The notes below the pieces were generated by a model that was not told the DNA's origin, did no database searches, and was given only the letters and a program-made list of their open reading frames with translations. A program made the translations under genes and the position numbers. A DNA stretch of 64,000 nt, taken from NCBI RefSeq assembly GCF_003419895.1, contig NZ_QPMM01000002.1, positions 248,001 through 312,000 of the forward strand, in the 5' to 3' direction. How positions within the stretch are numbered: the stretch's first letter is position 1; each line of letters opens with the position of its first letter. The DNA is from Chitinophaga silvatica (lineage in GTDB: Bacteria > Bacteroidota > Bacteroidia > Chitinophagales > Chitinophagaceae). This document shows positions 18,080 to 26,914 of the stretch, piece after piece.

Positions 18080-18136
18080 AAAGATTGAAGCGAATAATAT
18101 TAAGAGCTTTTCTCAATATTATTCGCTTCAATCTTT
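18080..18136. repeat. Palindromic element, short copy R2
   Basis: Two perfect 22-bp arms (18080-18101, 18115-18136) with a 13-base loop. The arm AAGATTGAAGCGAATAATAT matches the inner arm of copies R3 and R4 (GGATTGAAGCG and so on), and the bases just past the right arm read TATGCCTTTCT, similar to TATGCCTCTTT in the long copies. It begins 24 bp from the exonuclease start and ends 27 bp from the stop of the lipoprotein gene. It is probably a truncated member of the family. Confidence 0.88.
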
Positions 18137-18163
18137 ATGCCTTTCTGGCTATGCCTGAGCAAC

Positions 18164-19471
18164 CTATTTATTCATCTTAATATCGGTGCTATCGCCTTTC
18201 TGAATGATGAAAATGTTTTTATTTTCAAAGTAGGATGGTGTTGTTTCATTCTCTTTGATATAAACAGGCTGGAAATCATAATTTGAAATCACTTTAGGAG
18301 CATTTTCAACTTTCGAATTGAAATAAACACCATTGTTATAAAGCAGCCTAACGAAATAGAAGGTATTTTCAAATCCTTTGAAAGCCATATCTGAAGGTCT
18401 TGCTTTATAGGTTTTTCTGAATACATCATTCAGATATCTGCTATAGCTATCAGATTTGTCGTTGAAGTAAGGAGTAGAGTAATATACCTGTAATCCTTTA
18501 AATTCAGGTTCTTTGAATTTAAAAACATCCCAGGTAGGCATACCAAAAATTTGCATTGGGTAGGTAGAAGAAATACTGCTTAATTTCCTGAGTAAGTTTT
18601 TGGCGCCTGCTTCGTCTAAAGCGGTAACGATAATTACGTTTGTGCGATCGGTAAGCAGGGATGCTGAAATTTCATCTGTAGTGGTGTTATCGTTCCATAC
18701 AACTTCTCTGATCCGGCTTTTTTTGCTGCTTTGCAGTTTATCGTACGATGCTTTGAAATCGGCTGCCAGTTTTGTTTCAAAAGGAGTATTTCTGCGGAAC
18801 AGTACTATATTTTTAGTTGCGAATGCTTCCTGAACATAGTTTTGGAGTGCTTCGCAATGTGTTTTAAGAGTACTGTTGGAAAGATACAGGAATGGATTAT
18901 CACTAATTCCGCCATCGTTAGGGAATGTGGCAGAAACAAAGTTGATTTCCTTTGTTTTAGCGAAATCGCTTAAGTCTTTCAGTTCTGGATTGTTAACAGA
19001 GCCTATTATGAGGTCTGTATTGTCCAGGGTTTTGCTATGAATCAGACTTGCTACGCTTTGTTTGCCTTTGCTATCGTAAACATTTACTTTCAGTTTATAG
19101 CCCAGTTGTTGCAAACTATCGAGAGCTATTTGGGCTCCTTCGTAAAATTCCAGCCCTGGCATTACATATCTTGGCATAGTACGGCCAGGAATTTCAGTAG
19201 ATGTTGCAAAAACTGAATCCAGATATAAAGGTGCAAAGATGGCGATATTATAAGAAGGCTTCTTTACTTCCTTTGCAAATGCAGGTACATTGAAAGGAGC
19301 TTTTGCTATTGTCTTGGTTTCTTCCGGTTTTTTAGCCGGAGCAGGTTTACTCAAAGATGGCGGTGGGCCGTCTACTTTTCCTGAACTTTTTCGGGTGGAA
19401 GAGCAGGAGGTAATAAATACCAGGCAAGCTATTCCAGCCAATAATTGTTTTGTAACAGCTAAATAATTCAT
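18164..19471 (-). CDS. Periplasmic-binding-protein-like lipoprotein
   Basis: This 435-residue lipoprotein has a signal with lipobox FITSC. A Pro/Lys-rich linker follows, then a type 1 periplasmic-binding fold resembling the LivK/receptor ligand-binding family: YNIAIFAPLYLDSVF, GLEFYEGAQIALDSLQQLGYKLKVNVYDSKG, DLIIGSVNNPELKDLSDFA and later IIVTALDEAGAKNLLRKL. Such proteins in Bacteroidota are annotated as amino-acid ABC substrate-binding proteins, but no transporter genes are adjacent. The ATG at 19471 starts the signal; an upstream ATG at 19543 would begin inside repeat R3. It follows guaA on the same strand but has a candidate promoter of its own. Confidence 0.85.
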   Translation of the reverse strand: MNYLAVTKQLLAGIACLVFITSCSSTRKSSGKVDGPPPSLSKPAPAKKPEETKTIAKAPFNVPAFAKEVKKPSYNIAIFAPLYLDSVFATSTEIPGRTMPRYVMPGLEFYEGAQIALDSLQQLGYKLKVNVYDSKGKQSVASLIHSKTLDNTDLIIGSVNNPELKDLSDFAKTKEINFVSATFPNDGGISDNPFLYLSNSTLKTHCEALQNYVQEAFATKNIVLFRRNTPFETKLAADFKASYDKLQSSKKSRIREVVWNDNTTTDEISASLLTDRTNVIIVTALDEAGAKNLLRKLSSISSTYPMQIFGMPTWDVFKFKEPEFKGLQVYYSTPYFNDKSDSYSRYLNDVFRKTYKARPSDMAFKGFENTFYFVRLLYNNGVYFNSKVENAPKVISNYDFQPVYIKENETTPSYFENKNIFIIQKGDSTDIKMNK

Positions 19472-19487
19472 AATTGGCGCTAATTTA

Positions 19488-19516
19488 CAAAAATCATTCC
19501 GTATGTGTCTCGCAAA
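19488..19516 (-). promoter_or_regulatory. Putative lipoprotein-gene promoter with -33 box in repeat R3
   Basis: On the minus strand TTTG (complement of 19513-19516, inside the arm tip of R3) is followed after 17 bp by GATTTTTG (complement of 19488-19495), one base from TAnnTTTG. The start codon is 17 bp further on. This is the same arrangement as R1 and fabI. Confidence 0.5.
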
Positions 19517-19714
19517 GGGGCAGAGATTAATATTAAGGTACAAAGGATTTTTTTTAAGATTTTAAGGATTGAAGCGGGTATTATTAAGAACTACTGATTG
19601 GTTTCTACTATTGTTGAAATCTATCTGAAGTTCTTGAAAACATTCATTGCAATCCTTAAAAATCTTAAAAAAAATCCTTTGTACCTTAATATTAATCTCT
19701 GCCCCTTTGCGAGA
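19508..19714. repeat. Long palindromic element, copy R3
   Basis: Arms 19508-19586 and 19628-19714 pair over about 60 bp with one single-base gap, then less well. The outer end TCTCGCAAAGGGGC matches R4, but the middle of the arm (AGAGATTAATATTAAGG and ACAAAGGATTTTTTTTAAG) is private to this copy, and both arms carry it. The left inner core, from GGATTGAAGCG through TATTAAGAACTACTGATTGG, is about 80% identical to the reverse complement of the right half of R4. It lies 18 bp past the guaA stop. Confidence 0.93.
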
Positions 19715-19732
19715 AACAGCGAGTTTACGAGC

Positions 19733-21271
19733 CTATTCCCACTCGATAGTTGCTGGTGGTTTTGAGCTGATATCGTATACAACGCGATTGATACCTTTTA
19801 CCTTGTTAATGATGTCGTTAGACATTTTAGCAAGGAATTCGTAAGGTAAATGCGCCCAATCGGCAGTCATACCATCTACGGAAGTAACAGCACGGAGAGC
19901 AACGGTGAATTCGTAGGTACGTTCATCACCCATAACGCCCACACTCTGAACAGGGAGGAGAATGGTACCGGCTTGCCATACTTTATCATATAATTCGGCT
20001 TCACGGAGTCCTTCGATATAAATAGCATCAGCTTCCTGCAGCATCTGTACTTTTTCCGGGGTGATGGCACCCAGGATACGGATAGCCAGGCCCGGGCCAG
20101 GGAATGGATGGCGGCCAAGGAAGATATCGCTGATACCAATTTCACGGCCAACGCGGCGTACTTCGTCCTTAAACAGGAATCGGAGTGGTTCTACCAGCTG
20201 CATATTCATCTTTTCCGGTAAACCACCTACGTTATGGTGTGATTTAATGGTAACGGAAGGGCCGTTAACAGAAACGGATTCAATTACATCGGGATAGATA
20301 GTACCCTGACCGAGGAATGAAATATCTGTTAATGAAGTGGCTTCCTGCTGGAATACTTCTATGAATAAACGACCAATGATCTTTCTTTTTTGTTCAGGAT
20401 CAGAAACACCATTCAGTTCACCGTAGAAAAGGTCTTTGGCATCAACACCTTTCACGTTGAGACCCATATGTTTATAAGACTCAAGAACGGTAGTGTATTC
20501 ATCTTTTCTCAATAAACCATTATCTACGAAGATGCAGAAAAGGTTTTTGCCAATTGCTTTATGAATCAATTCAGCGGCAACGGTAGAGTCAACGCCTCCG
20601 CTAAGTGCCATTACCACTCTTTTGTCGCCAACCTGGGTTTTGATTTTTTCGATTGTTTCCTGCACGAATGCAGCAGGGGTCCAATCCTGTTTGCAATTGC
20701 AAATATGGATGAGGAAGTTGCGGATGATTTGTTTTCCTTCCAGGGAGTGGGTTACTTCCGGGTGGAATTGCAGCCCGAATATTGGATTTTGGGCAGCGGT
20801 AAGGCTTTTGAAAGCGGCAACCGGAATGTTTTCGGTTGTTGCAATGACCTCAAAATTCGCCGGGATTTGTTTGATGGTATCGGAGTGGCTCATCCAAACC
20901 TGGCTCTTGGCAGAAATATCGAATAATAATTTCTCCTCTTTGTCGGAATGTAGCATAAATGCACGGCCATACTCACGGATATTGCTTTTCGCCACTTCTC
21001 CGCCAAAGTTTTTTGCCATTAGCTGAGCGCCGTAGCAGATACCTAAAACCGGTACTTTTTCCGCAATGGCAGCAATATCAATATTGGGTGCCTGAGGATC
21101 ATTTACGGAAAATGGACTACCGGATAAAATAACACCTTTGATGGTTTCATCCCATTGGATGGGCTGAAGACAAGGCTTAATTTCACAATAAACATTTAGT
21201 TCACGAATGCTGCGAGCAATCAGCTGTGTGTACTGGGAACCGAAATCGAGGATTAGAATCTTTTCTGTCAT
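19733..21271 (-). CDS. guaA: GMP synthase (glutamine-hydrolysing)
   Basis: GuaA amidates XMP to GMP using glutamine and ATP. The 512-residue protein has the class I glutaminase domain (nucleophile Cys79 in [11 protein letters not shown], His and Glu in FHPEVTHS), the ATP pyrophosphatase P-loop [10 protein letters not shown], and the C-terminal dimerisation domain ending in [11 protein letters not shown]. Length is normal for the family. The ATG at 21271 gives the standard start [13 protein letters not shown]; the frame is open upstream without family similarity. A -7-like TATCTTTG lies at the complement of 21279-21286. The gene ends in TAG beside repeat R3. Confidence 0.98.
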   Translation of the reverse strand: MTEKILILDFGSQYTQLIARSIRELNVYCEIKPCLQPIQWDETIKGVILSGSPFSVNDPQAPNIDIAAIAEKVPVLGICYGAQLMAKNFGGEVAKSNIREYGRAFMLHSDKEEKLLFDISAKSQVWMSHSDTIKQIPANFEVIATTENIPVAAFKSLTAAQNPIFGLQFHPEVTHSLEGKQIIRNFLIHICNCKQDWTPAAFVQETIEKIKTQVGDKRVVMALSGGVDSTVAAELIHKAIGKNLFCIFVDNGLLRKDEYTTVLESYKHMGLNVKGVDAKDLFYGELNGVSDPEQKRKIIGRLFIEVFQQEATSLTDISFLGQGTIYPDVIESVSVNGPSVTIKSHHNVGGLPEKMNMQLVEPLRFLFKDEVRRVGREIGISDIFLGRHPFPGPGLAIRILGAITPEKVQMLQEADAIYIEGLREAELYDKVWQAGTILLPVQSVGVMGDERTYEFTVALRAVTSVDGMTADWAHLPYEFLAKMSNDIINKVKGINRVVYDISSKPPATIEWE

Positions 21272-21366
21272 GGTGGTGCAAAGATATACTCCTTCTTTCA
21301 ATTTTCGGGTTGTGGAAATTCGAATTTCATAAAATTCTGATGTATCTTTCCTCACAATCTAAACCG

Positions 21367-22098
21367 ATGATAGCAACCAAATTTTTCCCAAGAATTAGCC
21401 TTGCCCTGCTGGCTTTAGTTAATCTAACCTCCTGCGATATCGCCCAAAATCGTGTTAAAGGCAGTGGAAATGTAGTAAAGGAACAACGCCAGATTTCCTC
21501 ATTTCATCAACTGAAAGTACTGGGAAGTATGGATGTTGAATTAACCCAGGGAACATCCACCTCTGCAGCTGTGGAGGCCGACGACAATATTCTTCCGCTT
21601 ATCGAGCTAAAGGAGGAGGGTGATCAGCTTGTTGTAAGAATTAAAAAAGGATATAATGTTAGCAATAGTAAGCGAATGGTCGTTTACTTAACTACGAATG
21701 AAATTGAAGCTGCCAGTATGGCCGGATCGGGCGATCTTAAGATTATAAATAAATTCAACTCTGACAGGGAGGTTAAATTTGGCCTTTCTGGTTCCGGAAA
21801 TATTACCGGAGCTATAAATGCCCCTGCTGTACGTGCTTCCATTGCGGGTTCAGGAGATATAACATTAAATGGTGAAACTAAAGATTTAAGCGTGTCTATT
21901 GCTGGTAGTGGAAATTATCATGGATATGAGTTAATGGCAGAGAACGCAACAGTTAAAATTGCCGGCAGTGGGGATGTAGATTTGTTTGCCAGTGTAAAAC
22001 TGGATGCTAAAATTGCCGGAAGTGGAAATGTAAATTATAAGGGTACTCCACAGATCTCCACCCATATAGCTGGTTCTGGTACTGTTAGCCAGAAATAA
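21367..22098 (+). CDS. Head GIN domain (DUF2807) lipoprotein
   Basis: This 243-residue lipoprotein has a signal with lipobox NLTSC. The mature part is a DUF2807 adhesin-like domain: VKGSGNVVKEQRQISSFHQLKVLG in two pieces, then a right-handed repeat fold. Seven recurrences of the turn motif (A/S)GSG(D/N) are spaced about 18-25 residues apart (MAGSGDLKI, LSGSGNITG, IAGSGDITL, IAGSGNYHG, IAGSGDVDL, IAGSGNVNY, IAGSGTVSQ). This points to stacked beta-helix rungs. Relatives are common in Bacteroidota; the function is unknown. It diverges from guaA. The ATG at 21367 is chosen as it begins the signal. Confidence 0.88.
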   Translation: MIATKFFPRISLALLALVNLTSCDIAQNRVKGSGNVVKEQRQISSFHQLKVLGSMDVELTQGTSTSAAVEADDNILPLIELKEEGDQLVVRIKKGYNVSNSKRMVVYLTTNEIEAASMAGSGDLKIINKFNSDREVKFGLSGSGNITGAINAPAVRASIAGSGDITLNGETKDLSVSIAGSGNYHGYELMAENATVKIAGSGDVDLFASVKLDAKIAGSGNVNYKGTPQISTHIAGSGTVSQK

Positions 22099-22197
22099 GC
22101 AGAATATTTGCAAATTTTTAACATTTCAATTATCATATTTTCGACTGAAAGTGAGTTAATTAGAATATTCAAATTATTCATTCAAAAGTCCTTGAGA

Positions 22198-22243
22198 CCA
22201 GGTACCGCATTCGCAACATTATGCCGGCTGATGCTGTACCTGG
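22198..22243. other. Hairpin in the 284-bp gap before darA
   Basis: CCAGGTAC (22198-22205) pairs with GTACCTGG (22236-22243), and after one mismatch GCAT pairs with ATGC, giving a 13-position stem. No T run follows, so it is not a typical terminator. The rest of the gap 22099-22382 is AT-rich, with the likely start region of the darA operon; I see no gene in it. Confidence 0.45.
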
Positions 22244-22382
22244 CTGGGGCACAAAGCCACTTCACTTATTATCACTAACCCCAATCCATCAACTTTTCAC
22301 ATCAAGTTATCATTAAATCACATGAATAATTGTGTTTTTTTGTATGTTTACAGTTTGAATTGTTGAACTCCTTATTCCTTTT

Positions 22383-23303
22383 ATGAACGAAAGACCGAAG
22401 GTCCTGGTCGTATATTTTACGCAAACAGGGCAATTAAAAAGGATTATTGATCATGTGCTGGCTCCGTTGGAAGGCAAAGCAGATATTACTTTTGAGCAGC
22501 TGGTACCTGTAACACCGTTCCCTTTTCCATGGGGGAAACAGCAGTTTTATGATACTATGCCGGAATCAGTTCGAGGTGTACCCCGGGCAATTGAACCCAT
22601 AAAAGTAGATCCGAATACTCATTTCGATCTGGTAATTTTAGCTTACCAACCCTGGTTCTTATCACCATCTCAACCCACTGCTGCATTTTTACAAAGCGAG
22701 GCAGGGAAACAACTGTTGAAAGGAAAAAAGGTAATTACCTTATTGGGAAGCCGGAATATGTGGTTGAATGCACAGGAAAAAGTAAAACAATATCTTCATC
22801 AGGCAGGTGCTCAGTTGGTAGGAAATATTGTGCTGGTAGATAAATCACCGAACCTGGTATCATTGATAACAGTGTTGCGTTGGGCTTTTAAAGGTAAAAA
22901 AGAAGCTACCAAATATTTACCACAGGCCGGTGTTCAGGAAAATGAAATTCTTACTTCAAATAGATTTGCAGCACCAATAGAAAATGCGTTGACCAGGCAG
23001 CAATGGGATACGCTACACCCCCAATTATTAGAGTTAAACTCCGTAGAGTTATTGCCTAATTTGGTTATATTGGAAAACAGAGGGATAAAAGCATTCCGTT
23101 ACTGGGCTAAATTTATCAGTGAGAAAGGAGGGCCGGGAGCATCTTCCCGCCAGGGTCGTGTGACTATGTACAGAAGTTTATTGTTGCCAGGAATAGTTGT
23201 TTTATCACCTATTACATTCGTTTCCTCAGTTTATCAATTGAACTTCAGAAAAAAACAGCTAACGCAGGAAGTAGAATACTATAAAGGAATTGCTTTACGT
23301 TAA
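22383..23303 (+). CDS. darA: Dialkylresorcinol condensing enzyme DarA-like
   Basis: This 306-residue protein has a flavodoxin/NADPH-reductase-like N-terminus (KVLVVYFTQTGQLKRIIDHVL) and a C-terminal hydrophobic segment (LLLPGIVVLSPITFVSSVY). In known dialkylresorcinol biosynthesis DarA works with the ketosynthase DarB: DarB joins two acyl units into a cyclohexanedione, and DarA aromatises it to the resorcinol. The call rests on this sequence type directly followed by a DarB-type ketosynthase, with ACP and ketosynthase genes in the same operon. It heads a nine-gene co-directional run to 30826. The product would be a flexirubin-type or free dialkylresorcinol; which one cannot be told here. Confidence 0.85.
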   Translation: MNERPKVLVVYFTQTGQLKRIIDHVLAPLEGKADITFEQLVPVTPFPFPWGKQQFYDTMPESVRGVPRAIEPIKVDPNTHFDLVILAYQPWFLSPSQPTAAFLQSEAGKQLLKGKKVITLLGSRNMWLNAQEKVKQYLHQAGAQLVGNIVLVDKSPNLVSLITVLRWAFKGKKEATKYLPQAGVQENEILTSNRFAAPIENALTRQQWDTLHPQLLELNSVELLPNLVILENRGIKAFRYWAKFISEKGGPGASSRQGRVTMYRSLLLPGIVVLSPITFVSSVYQLNFRKKQLTQEVEYYKGIALR

Positions 23304-23491
23304 GTAACGCCAATACTTTACCGCTGTAGCAAAAACGGGAACGTAAACACTGTAATTCCGCTTAGAATTCTATATTTACGTCCTATGTACAACTAATTCT
23401 AAACACAAATCATCACTGTGAACTGGCCCAAGTGAGGCAGGTTGGTTCTATTCAGGTTTATATATTAGCCTTAAAGACGAATAATATTCAA

Positions 23492-24628
23492 ATGAAGGAA
23501 GTTTATATTACCAGGCTGTCTAAGTTTTTACCCAACAAGCCTGTTGAAAATGATGAAATGGAGAGCATTCTCGGCATGGTTGATGGCAAAGCTTCTCGTG
23601 CCCGGTTAAAAATTCTGGGTAATAATAAAATTAAAACACGTTACTATTCATTAGATAACGAAGGCAACTCTACTCATTCCAACGCTGAAATGACAGCAAA
23701 TGCGGTAAGCCAGTTATTTGATGAAAAGTTTCCTATAAGCAAATTGCAATTACTGGCTTGCGGAACTACCTCGCCAGACCAATTGCTGCCTAACCATGCT
23801 GCAATGGTTCATGGTATTCTGAGATGTCAGCCCGTTGAGCTCATCGCAGCTACCGGTGCCTGTGCTGCTGGTATGCAGGCTTTCAAATATGCCTGGATGT
23901 CGATCCGTTGCGGAAATACATCCAATGCAGTTAGTACCGGTTCCGAAAAATTCTCGTCCTGGATGCTGGCACGCAAATTCCAGCCGGAAGCTGAGAATCT
24001 GAAGAATCTCGATGAAAATCCAATCATTGCCTTTGAAAAAGACTTCCTCCGCTGGATGTTGTCTGATGGTGCCAGTGCTGCATTATTCCAGGATAAACCT
24101 AATGAAGATGGACTCTCGCTGAGAGTTGATTGGGTAGAAATCCTTTCTTATGCCAATGAACTGGAAACCTGTATGTATGCAGGTGCCATTAAAAATGCAG
24201 ATGGTACTACCAAAGGATGGATAGATATGACTCCTGACGAATGGGGCCATCATAGTGTTTTCTCATTCAAACAGGATACCCGCCTCTTAGGTAAAAATAT
24301 CGTTCCTTCCGGTGCTGTGATGTGGAAAGAACTGGTAGAACGTCATAACATCAATCTCGATGAAATTGATTTCTTCCTGCCACACCTTTCTTCTGAATTC
24401 TTCAGATTAAAAATTGAAGAAGAAATCTCTCGTATCGGTGCTCCTATTGCATTAGACAAATGGTTTACCAACCTGGCAAATGTAGGTAACGTAGGTACTG
24501 CCTCTCCTTACCTGATGCTGGAAGAACTAATGAATACCGGTAGATTGAAGAAAGGACAGAAGATAGTGCTGATGGTGCCTGAGAGTGCACGTTTCTCTTA
24601 TGCTTATGCCCACATTACTGTGGTTTAA
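23492..24628 (+). CDS. darB: Beta-ketoacyl-ACP synthase III family protein DarB-like
   Basis: This 378-residue ketosynthase III-type enzyme has nucleophile Cys124 in ATGACAAGMQAFKYA, a histidine in FFLPHLSSEF and an asparagine in NLANVGNVGTASPYL, the Cys-His-Asn triad. It sits 188 bp downstream of darA, as in dialkylresorcinol loci, where DarB condenses a beta-ketoacyl thioester with a second acyl chain. The ATG at 23492 (MKEVYITRLSKFLPN) is the family-like start; an earlier ATG at 23432 adds 20 unrelated residues. The 23304-23491 gap holds no gene I can see. Confidence 0.9.
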   Translation: MKEVYITRLSKFLPNKPVENDEMESILGMVDGKASRARLKILGNNKIKTRYYSLDNEGNSTHSNAEMTANAVSQLFDEKFPISKLQLLACGTTSPDQLLPNHAAMVHGILRCQPVELIAATGACAAGMQAFKYAWMSIRCGNTSNAVSTGSEKFSSWMLARKFQPEAENLKNLDENPIIAFEKDFLRWMLSDGASAALFQDKPNEDGLSLRVDWVEILSYANELETCMYAGAIKNADGTTKGWIDMTPDEWGHHSVFSFKQDTRLLGKNIVPSGAVMWKELVERHNINLDEIDFFLPHLSSEFFRLKIEEEISRIGAPIALDKWFTNLANVGNVGTASPYLMLEELMNTGRLKKGQKIVLMVPESARFSYAYAHITVV

Positions 24629-24652
24629 TAATCATTGTTAAAAAACTGTGTC

Positions 24653-25051
24653 ATGAAACAAGACGAAGTACCACAGGATGGCGATAATCTTCACCAGGGT
24701 ACATTCAAACAGATTATGTACGCGGTGGATAACACCGGGAATTATGTACAGGTACCAAGCTCTGGTTGGGAACCGGAGAATGTGGCCTTGGGACAAGCCT
24801 GGGAAGAAGTGAACGAAAAAGTTAAAAATGCGCTCGCAAGAGTACATGCAGGTGAAATTAGTCCTGTTGCCTACTATATGGAAAAAACCTTGATGGACCT
24901 GCCCCTGTTGGCCAGTTACGTAGGTAAATTTCAATGGCAGGTTAAAAGACATCTTAAACCTGAAGTATTTAAAAATCTTTCTCAAAAAATGTTGTCACGC
25001 TATGCTGCTGCTTTTAAGGTCAGTGTAGCTGAATTAATACAACCAGCTTGA
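24653..25051 (+). CDS. Conserved small protein of the dialkylresorcinol operon
   Basis: This 132-residue soluble protein starts MKQDEVPQDGDNLHQGTFKQ and has a distinctive middle part (YVQVPSSGWEPENVALGQAWEEV) followed by a predicted helical C-terminus (YYMEKTLMDLPLLASYVGKFQWQVKRH). No catalytic motif is visible. It follows darB by 24 bp and is followed by a strong hairpin, so it belongs to the operon. The ATG at 24653 is chosen over a TTG at 24635. I recognise it only as a type of protein that accompanies these clusters; role unknown. Confidence 0.8.
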   Translation: MKQDEVPQDGDNLHQGTFKQIMYAVDNTGNYVQVPSSGWEPENVALGQAWEEVNEKVKNALARVHAGEISPVAYYMEKTLMDLPLLASYVGKFQWQVKRHLKPEVFKNLSQKMLSRYAAAFKVSVAELIQPA

Positions 25052-25080
25052 AAACGCAATTGAATTTCAATTGCGTTTTC
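25050..25080 (+). terminator. Hairpin within the dialkylresorcinol operon
   Basis: A perfect 14-bp stem, GAAAACGCAATTGA with TCAATTGCGTTTTC, with a three-base loop, overlaps the stop codon of the preceding gene. A T-rich 3' arm makes it terminator-like. Since the same-direction gene starts 13 bp later, it may attenuate or stabilise rather than fully end transcription. Confidence 0.6.
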
Positions 25081-25093
25081 TCAATATAACAAT

Positions 25094-26098
25094 ATGAGTA
25101 ATTCCTTTTTCCAGCACACACAAACTGCTCATTGTGAAAGTGGTGTCATTTCCAATTTATTGGGCCACTATGGATTGCAAATCAGTGAACCAATGGCTTT
25201 TGGTATTGGTGCCGGTATTTTTTTCGGTCATCTTCCTTTTGTTAAAGTGAACGGGGTACCGGGTACTACCTATAGAATCTGGCCTGGAGCTATTTTTCAA
25301 CGGGTATGTAAAAGACTGGGTGTAAAAATGGAGGCCGAGAAATTTTCTACTCCGGAAAAAGGAATGCAGGCTTTGGATAAGGTTATTGCAGAAGGAGTGC
25401 CGGTTGGATTACTATCCAGTGTATACTATCTGCCTTATTTTCCACCTTCCTATCGGTTTCACTTCAATGCACATAACCTGGTTGTTTATGGCAAAGAAGA
25501 TGGTCAGTACCTGGTAAGCGATCCGGTTATGGAAACCGTTACTACCATAGATCCCGAAAGTCTTGCTCAAGCTCGTTTTGCCAAAGGGTTTCCTGCTCCT
25601 AAAGGAAAAATGTATTACCCCGTAAGTGTTCCTGACTCGGTTTCTTTTGAGAAACCAATAAAAGCCGGAATTGAGCAGGCCTGTCATTATATGCTAAAAA
25701 TCCCGGTTCCGTTATTTGGGGTAAAAGGTATTCGGTATCTGGCTAAAAAAGTACAGCATTATGCCGAAAAACCAGGTGATCGCAAGGCTACTCTTTATCT
25801 GGGTAATGTGATCCGCATGCAGGAGGAAATTGGTACCGGTGGCGCCGGATTCCGATTCCTATATTCAGCTTTTTTGCAGGAAGCCTCCACCGTTCTGAAG
25901 AACGATCAGCTTAGCAAATTGGCTACTGAATTTACTGAAACAGGCGATTTATGGCGCAATTTTGCTTTTGCTGCCGGAAGAGTTTGTAAAAGCAGATCTG
26001 TTGATTCAGTTTCATATAAAGAGTTAAGCGAAATGCTGTTGCAATGTGCTGCTTCAGAAGAAGTATTTTTCAGAAAGCTGGCACAGGTACAACTCTAA
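25094..26098 (+). CDS. BtrH N-terminal domain protein
   Basis: This 334-residue protein begins with a cysteine-peptidase/acyltransferase-like fold of the BtrH N-terminal type: HTQTAHCESGVISNLLGHYG with the catalytic-type Cys, GIGAGIFFGHLPF, and HFNAHNLVVYGKEDGQYLVSDP with the histidine and aspartate. BtrH moves an acyl side chain from ACP in butirosin biosynthesis; relatives occur in flexirubin-type clusters. The C-terminal half is helical. Here it probably handles an ACP-bound acyl intermediate, which is inference. It is followed by the ABC exporter genes. Confidence 0.84.
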   Translation: MSNSFFQHTQTAHCESGVISNLLGHYGLQISEPMAFGIGAGIFFGHLPFVKVNGVPGTTYRIWPGAIFQRVCKRLGVKMEAEKFSTPEKGMQALDKVIAEGVPVGLLSSVYYLPYFPPSYRFHFNAHNLVVYGKEDGQYLVSDPVMETVTTIDPESLAQARFAKGFPAPKGKMYYPVSVPDSVSFEKPIKAGIEQACHYMLKIPVPLFGVKGIRYLAKKVQHYAEKPGDRKATLYLGNVIRMQEEIGTGGAGFRFLYSAFLQEASTVLKNDQLSKLATEFTETGDLWRNFAFAAGRVCKSRSVDSVSYKELSEMLLQCAASEEVFFRKLAQVQL

Positions 26099-26162
26099 GT
26101 TTCAAGCACGGATTTTGACCAGCCTCTATGGCTAATTCTACAGAATCCCCAATGATATTATT

Positions 26163-26909
26163 ATGTCCGGCATTGTTGTTAATGATTTAAATAAAACCTA
26201 TAAAGGTAATCTTGAACCTACATTGAAAGGATTGTCATTTCAGTTTAGGGAGGGAAGTATTGCCGGGTTATTAGGGCCAAATGGAGCCGGAAAAACAACT
26301 ACTATTTCAATTCTGTGTGGTATCGTAAGAGCCGATAGCGGCGAGGTCACCATTTTCGGCAAACATCAGGATGCAGCTAACAGGGAAACTATTAAACAAT
26401 TAATAGGTATTGTGCCTCAGCAAATTGCATTGTATCCTCAATTGTCGGCCTTCGAAAACCTTACCTACTTTGGAAATCTGTATGGGTTCAAAGGTAAGGC
26501 GCTCACAGAAAAGATTATGCACTACCTGGAAATTTTCGGGCTGGCACAAAATGCACATAAAGAAATTTATAAGTATAGTGGTGGAATGAAAAGGCGGGCG
26601 AATATCATTGCTGCAATTTTGCACGAACCCCGGTTGCTGATTCTGGACGAACCAACAGCAGGGGTTGACGTACAATCCCGCAGTATGATTCTCCAGTTTT
26701 TACGTGACTACAATCAGCAGGGCGCAAGTATTTTATATACTTCACACTTGCTGGAAGAAGCACAATCTATCTGCAATGAAATTGCAATAATGGATGCCGG
26801 CCAGTTAATTGTACAGGGAAATCCGAATGATCTGATTTTGCAACATTCACAATGCAATAATCTGGAGGAGGTATTCCTGTATTATACAGGTGAAGCACTA
26901 AGAGACTAA
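26163..26909 (+). CDS. ABC transporter ATP-binding protein
   Basis: This 248-residue ATPase of the ABC-2 (CcmA/DrrA) exporter type has Walker A GPNGAGKTT, Q-loop VPQQIALYPQLSAFENL, a signature-like YSGGMKRRANI, Walker B RLLILDEPTAGVD and H-loop TSHLLEEA. It pairs with the permease five bases downstream. In the dialkylresorcinol operon the pair probably exports the product or a precursor toward the outer membrane. Specificity cannot be read from sequence. Confidence 0.93.
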   Translation: MSGIVVNDLNKTYKGNLEPTLKGLSFQFREGSIAGLLGPNGAGKTTTISILCGIVRADSGEVTIFGKHQDAANRETIKQLIGIVPQQIALYPQLSAFENLTYFGNLYGFKGKALTEKIMHYLEIFGLAQNAHKEIYKYSGGMKRRANIIAAILHEPRLLILDEPTAGVDVQSRSMILQFLRDYNQQGASILYTSHLLEEAQSICNEIAIMDAGQLIVQGNPNDLILQHSQCNNLEEVFLYYTGEALRD

Positions 26910-26914
26910 CAGCT

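Noticed and set aside
18600..18973. Plus-strand open frames inside the lipoprotein gene
   Set aside because: They lie antisense to a well-supported lipoprotein gene and look like shadows, with no family features.
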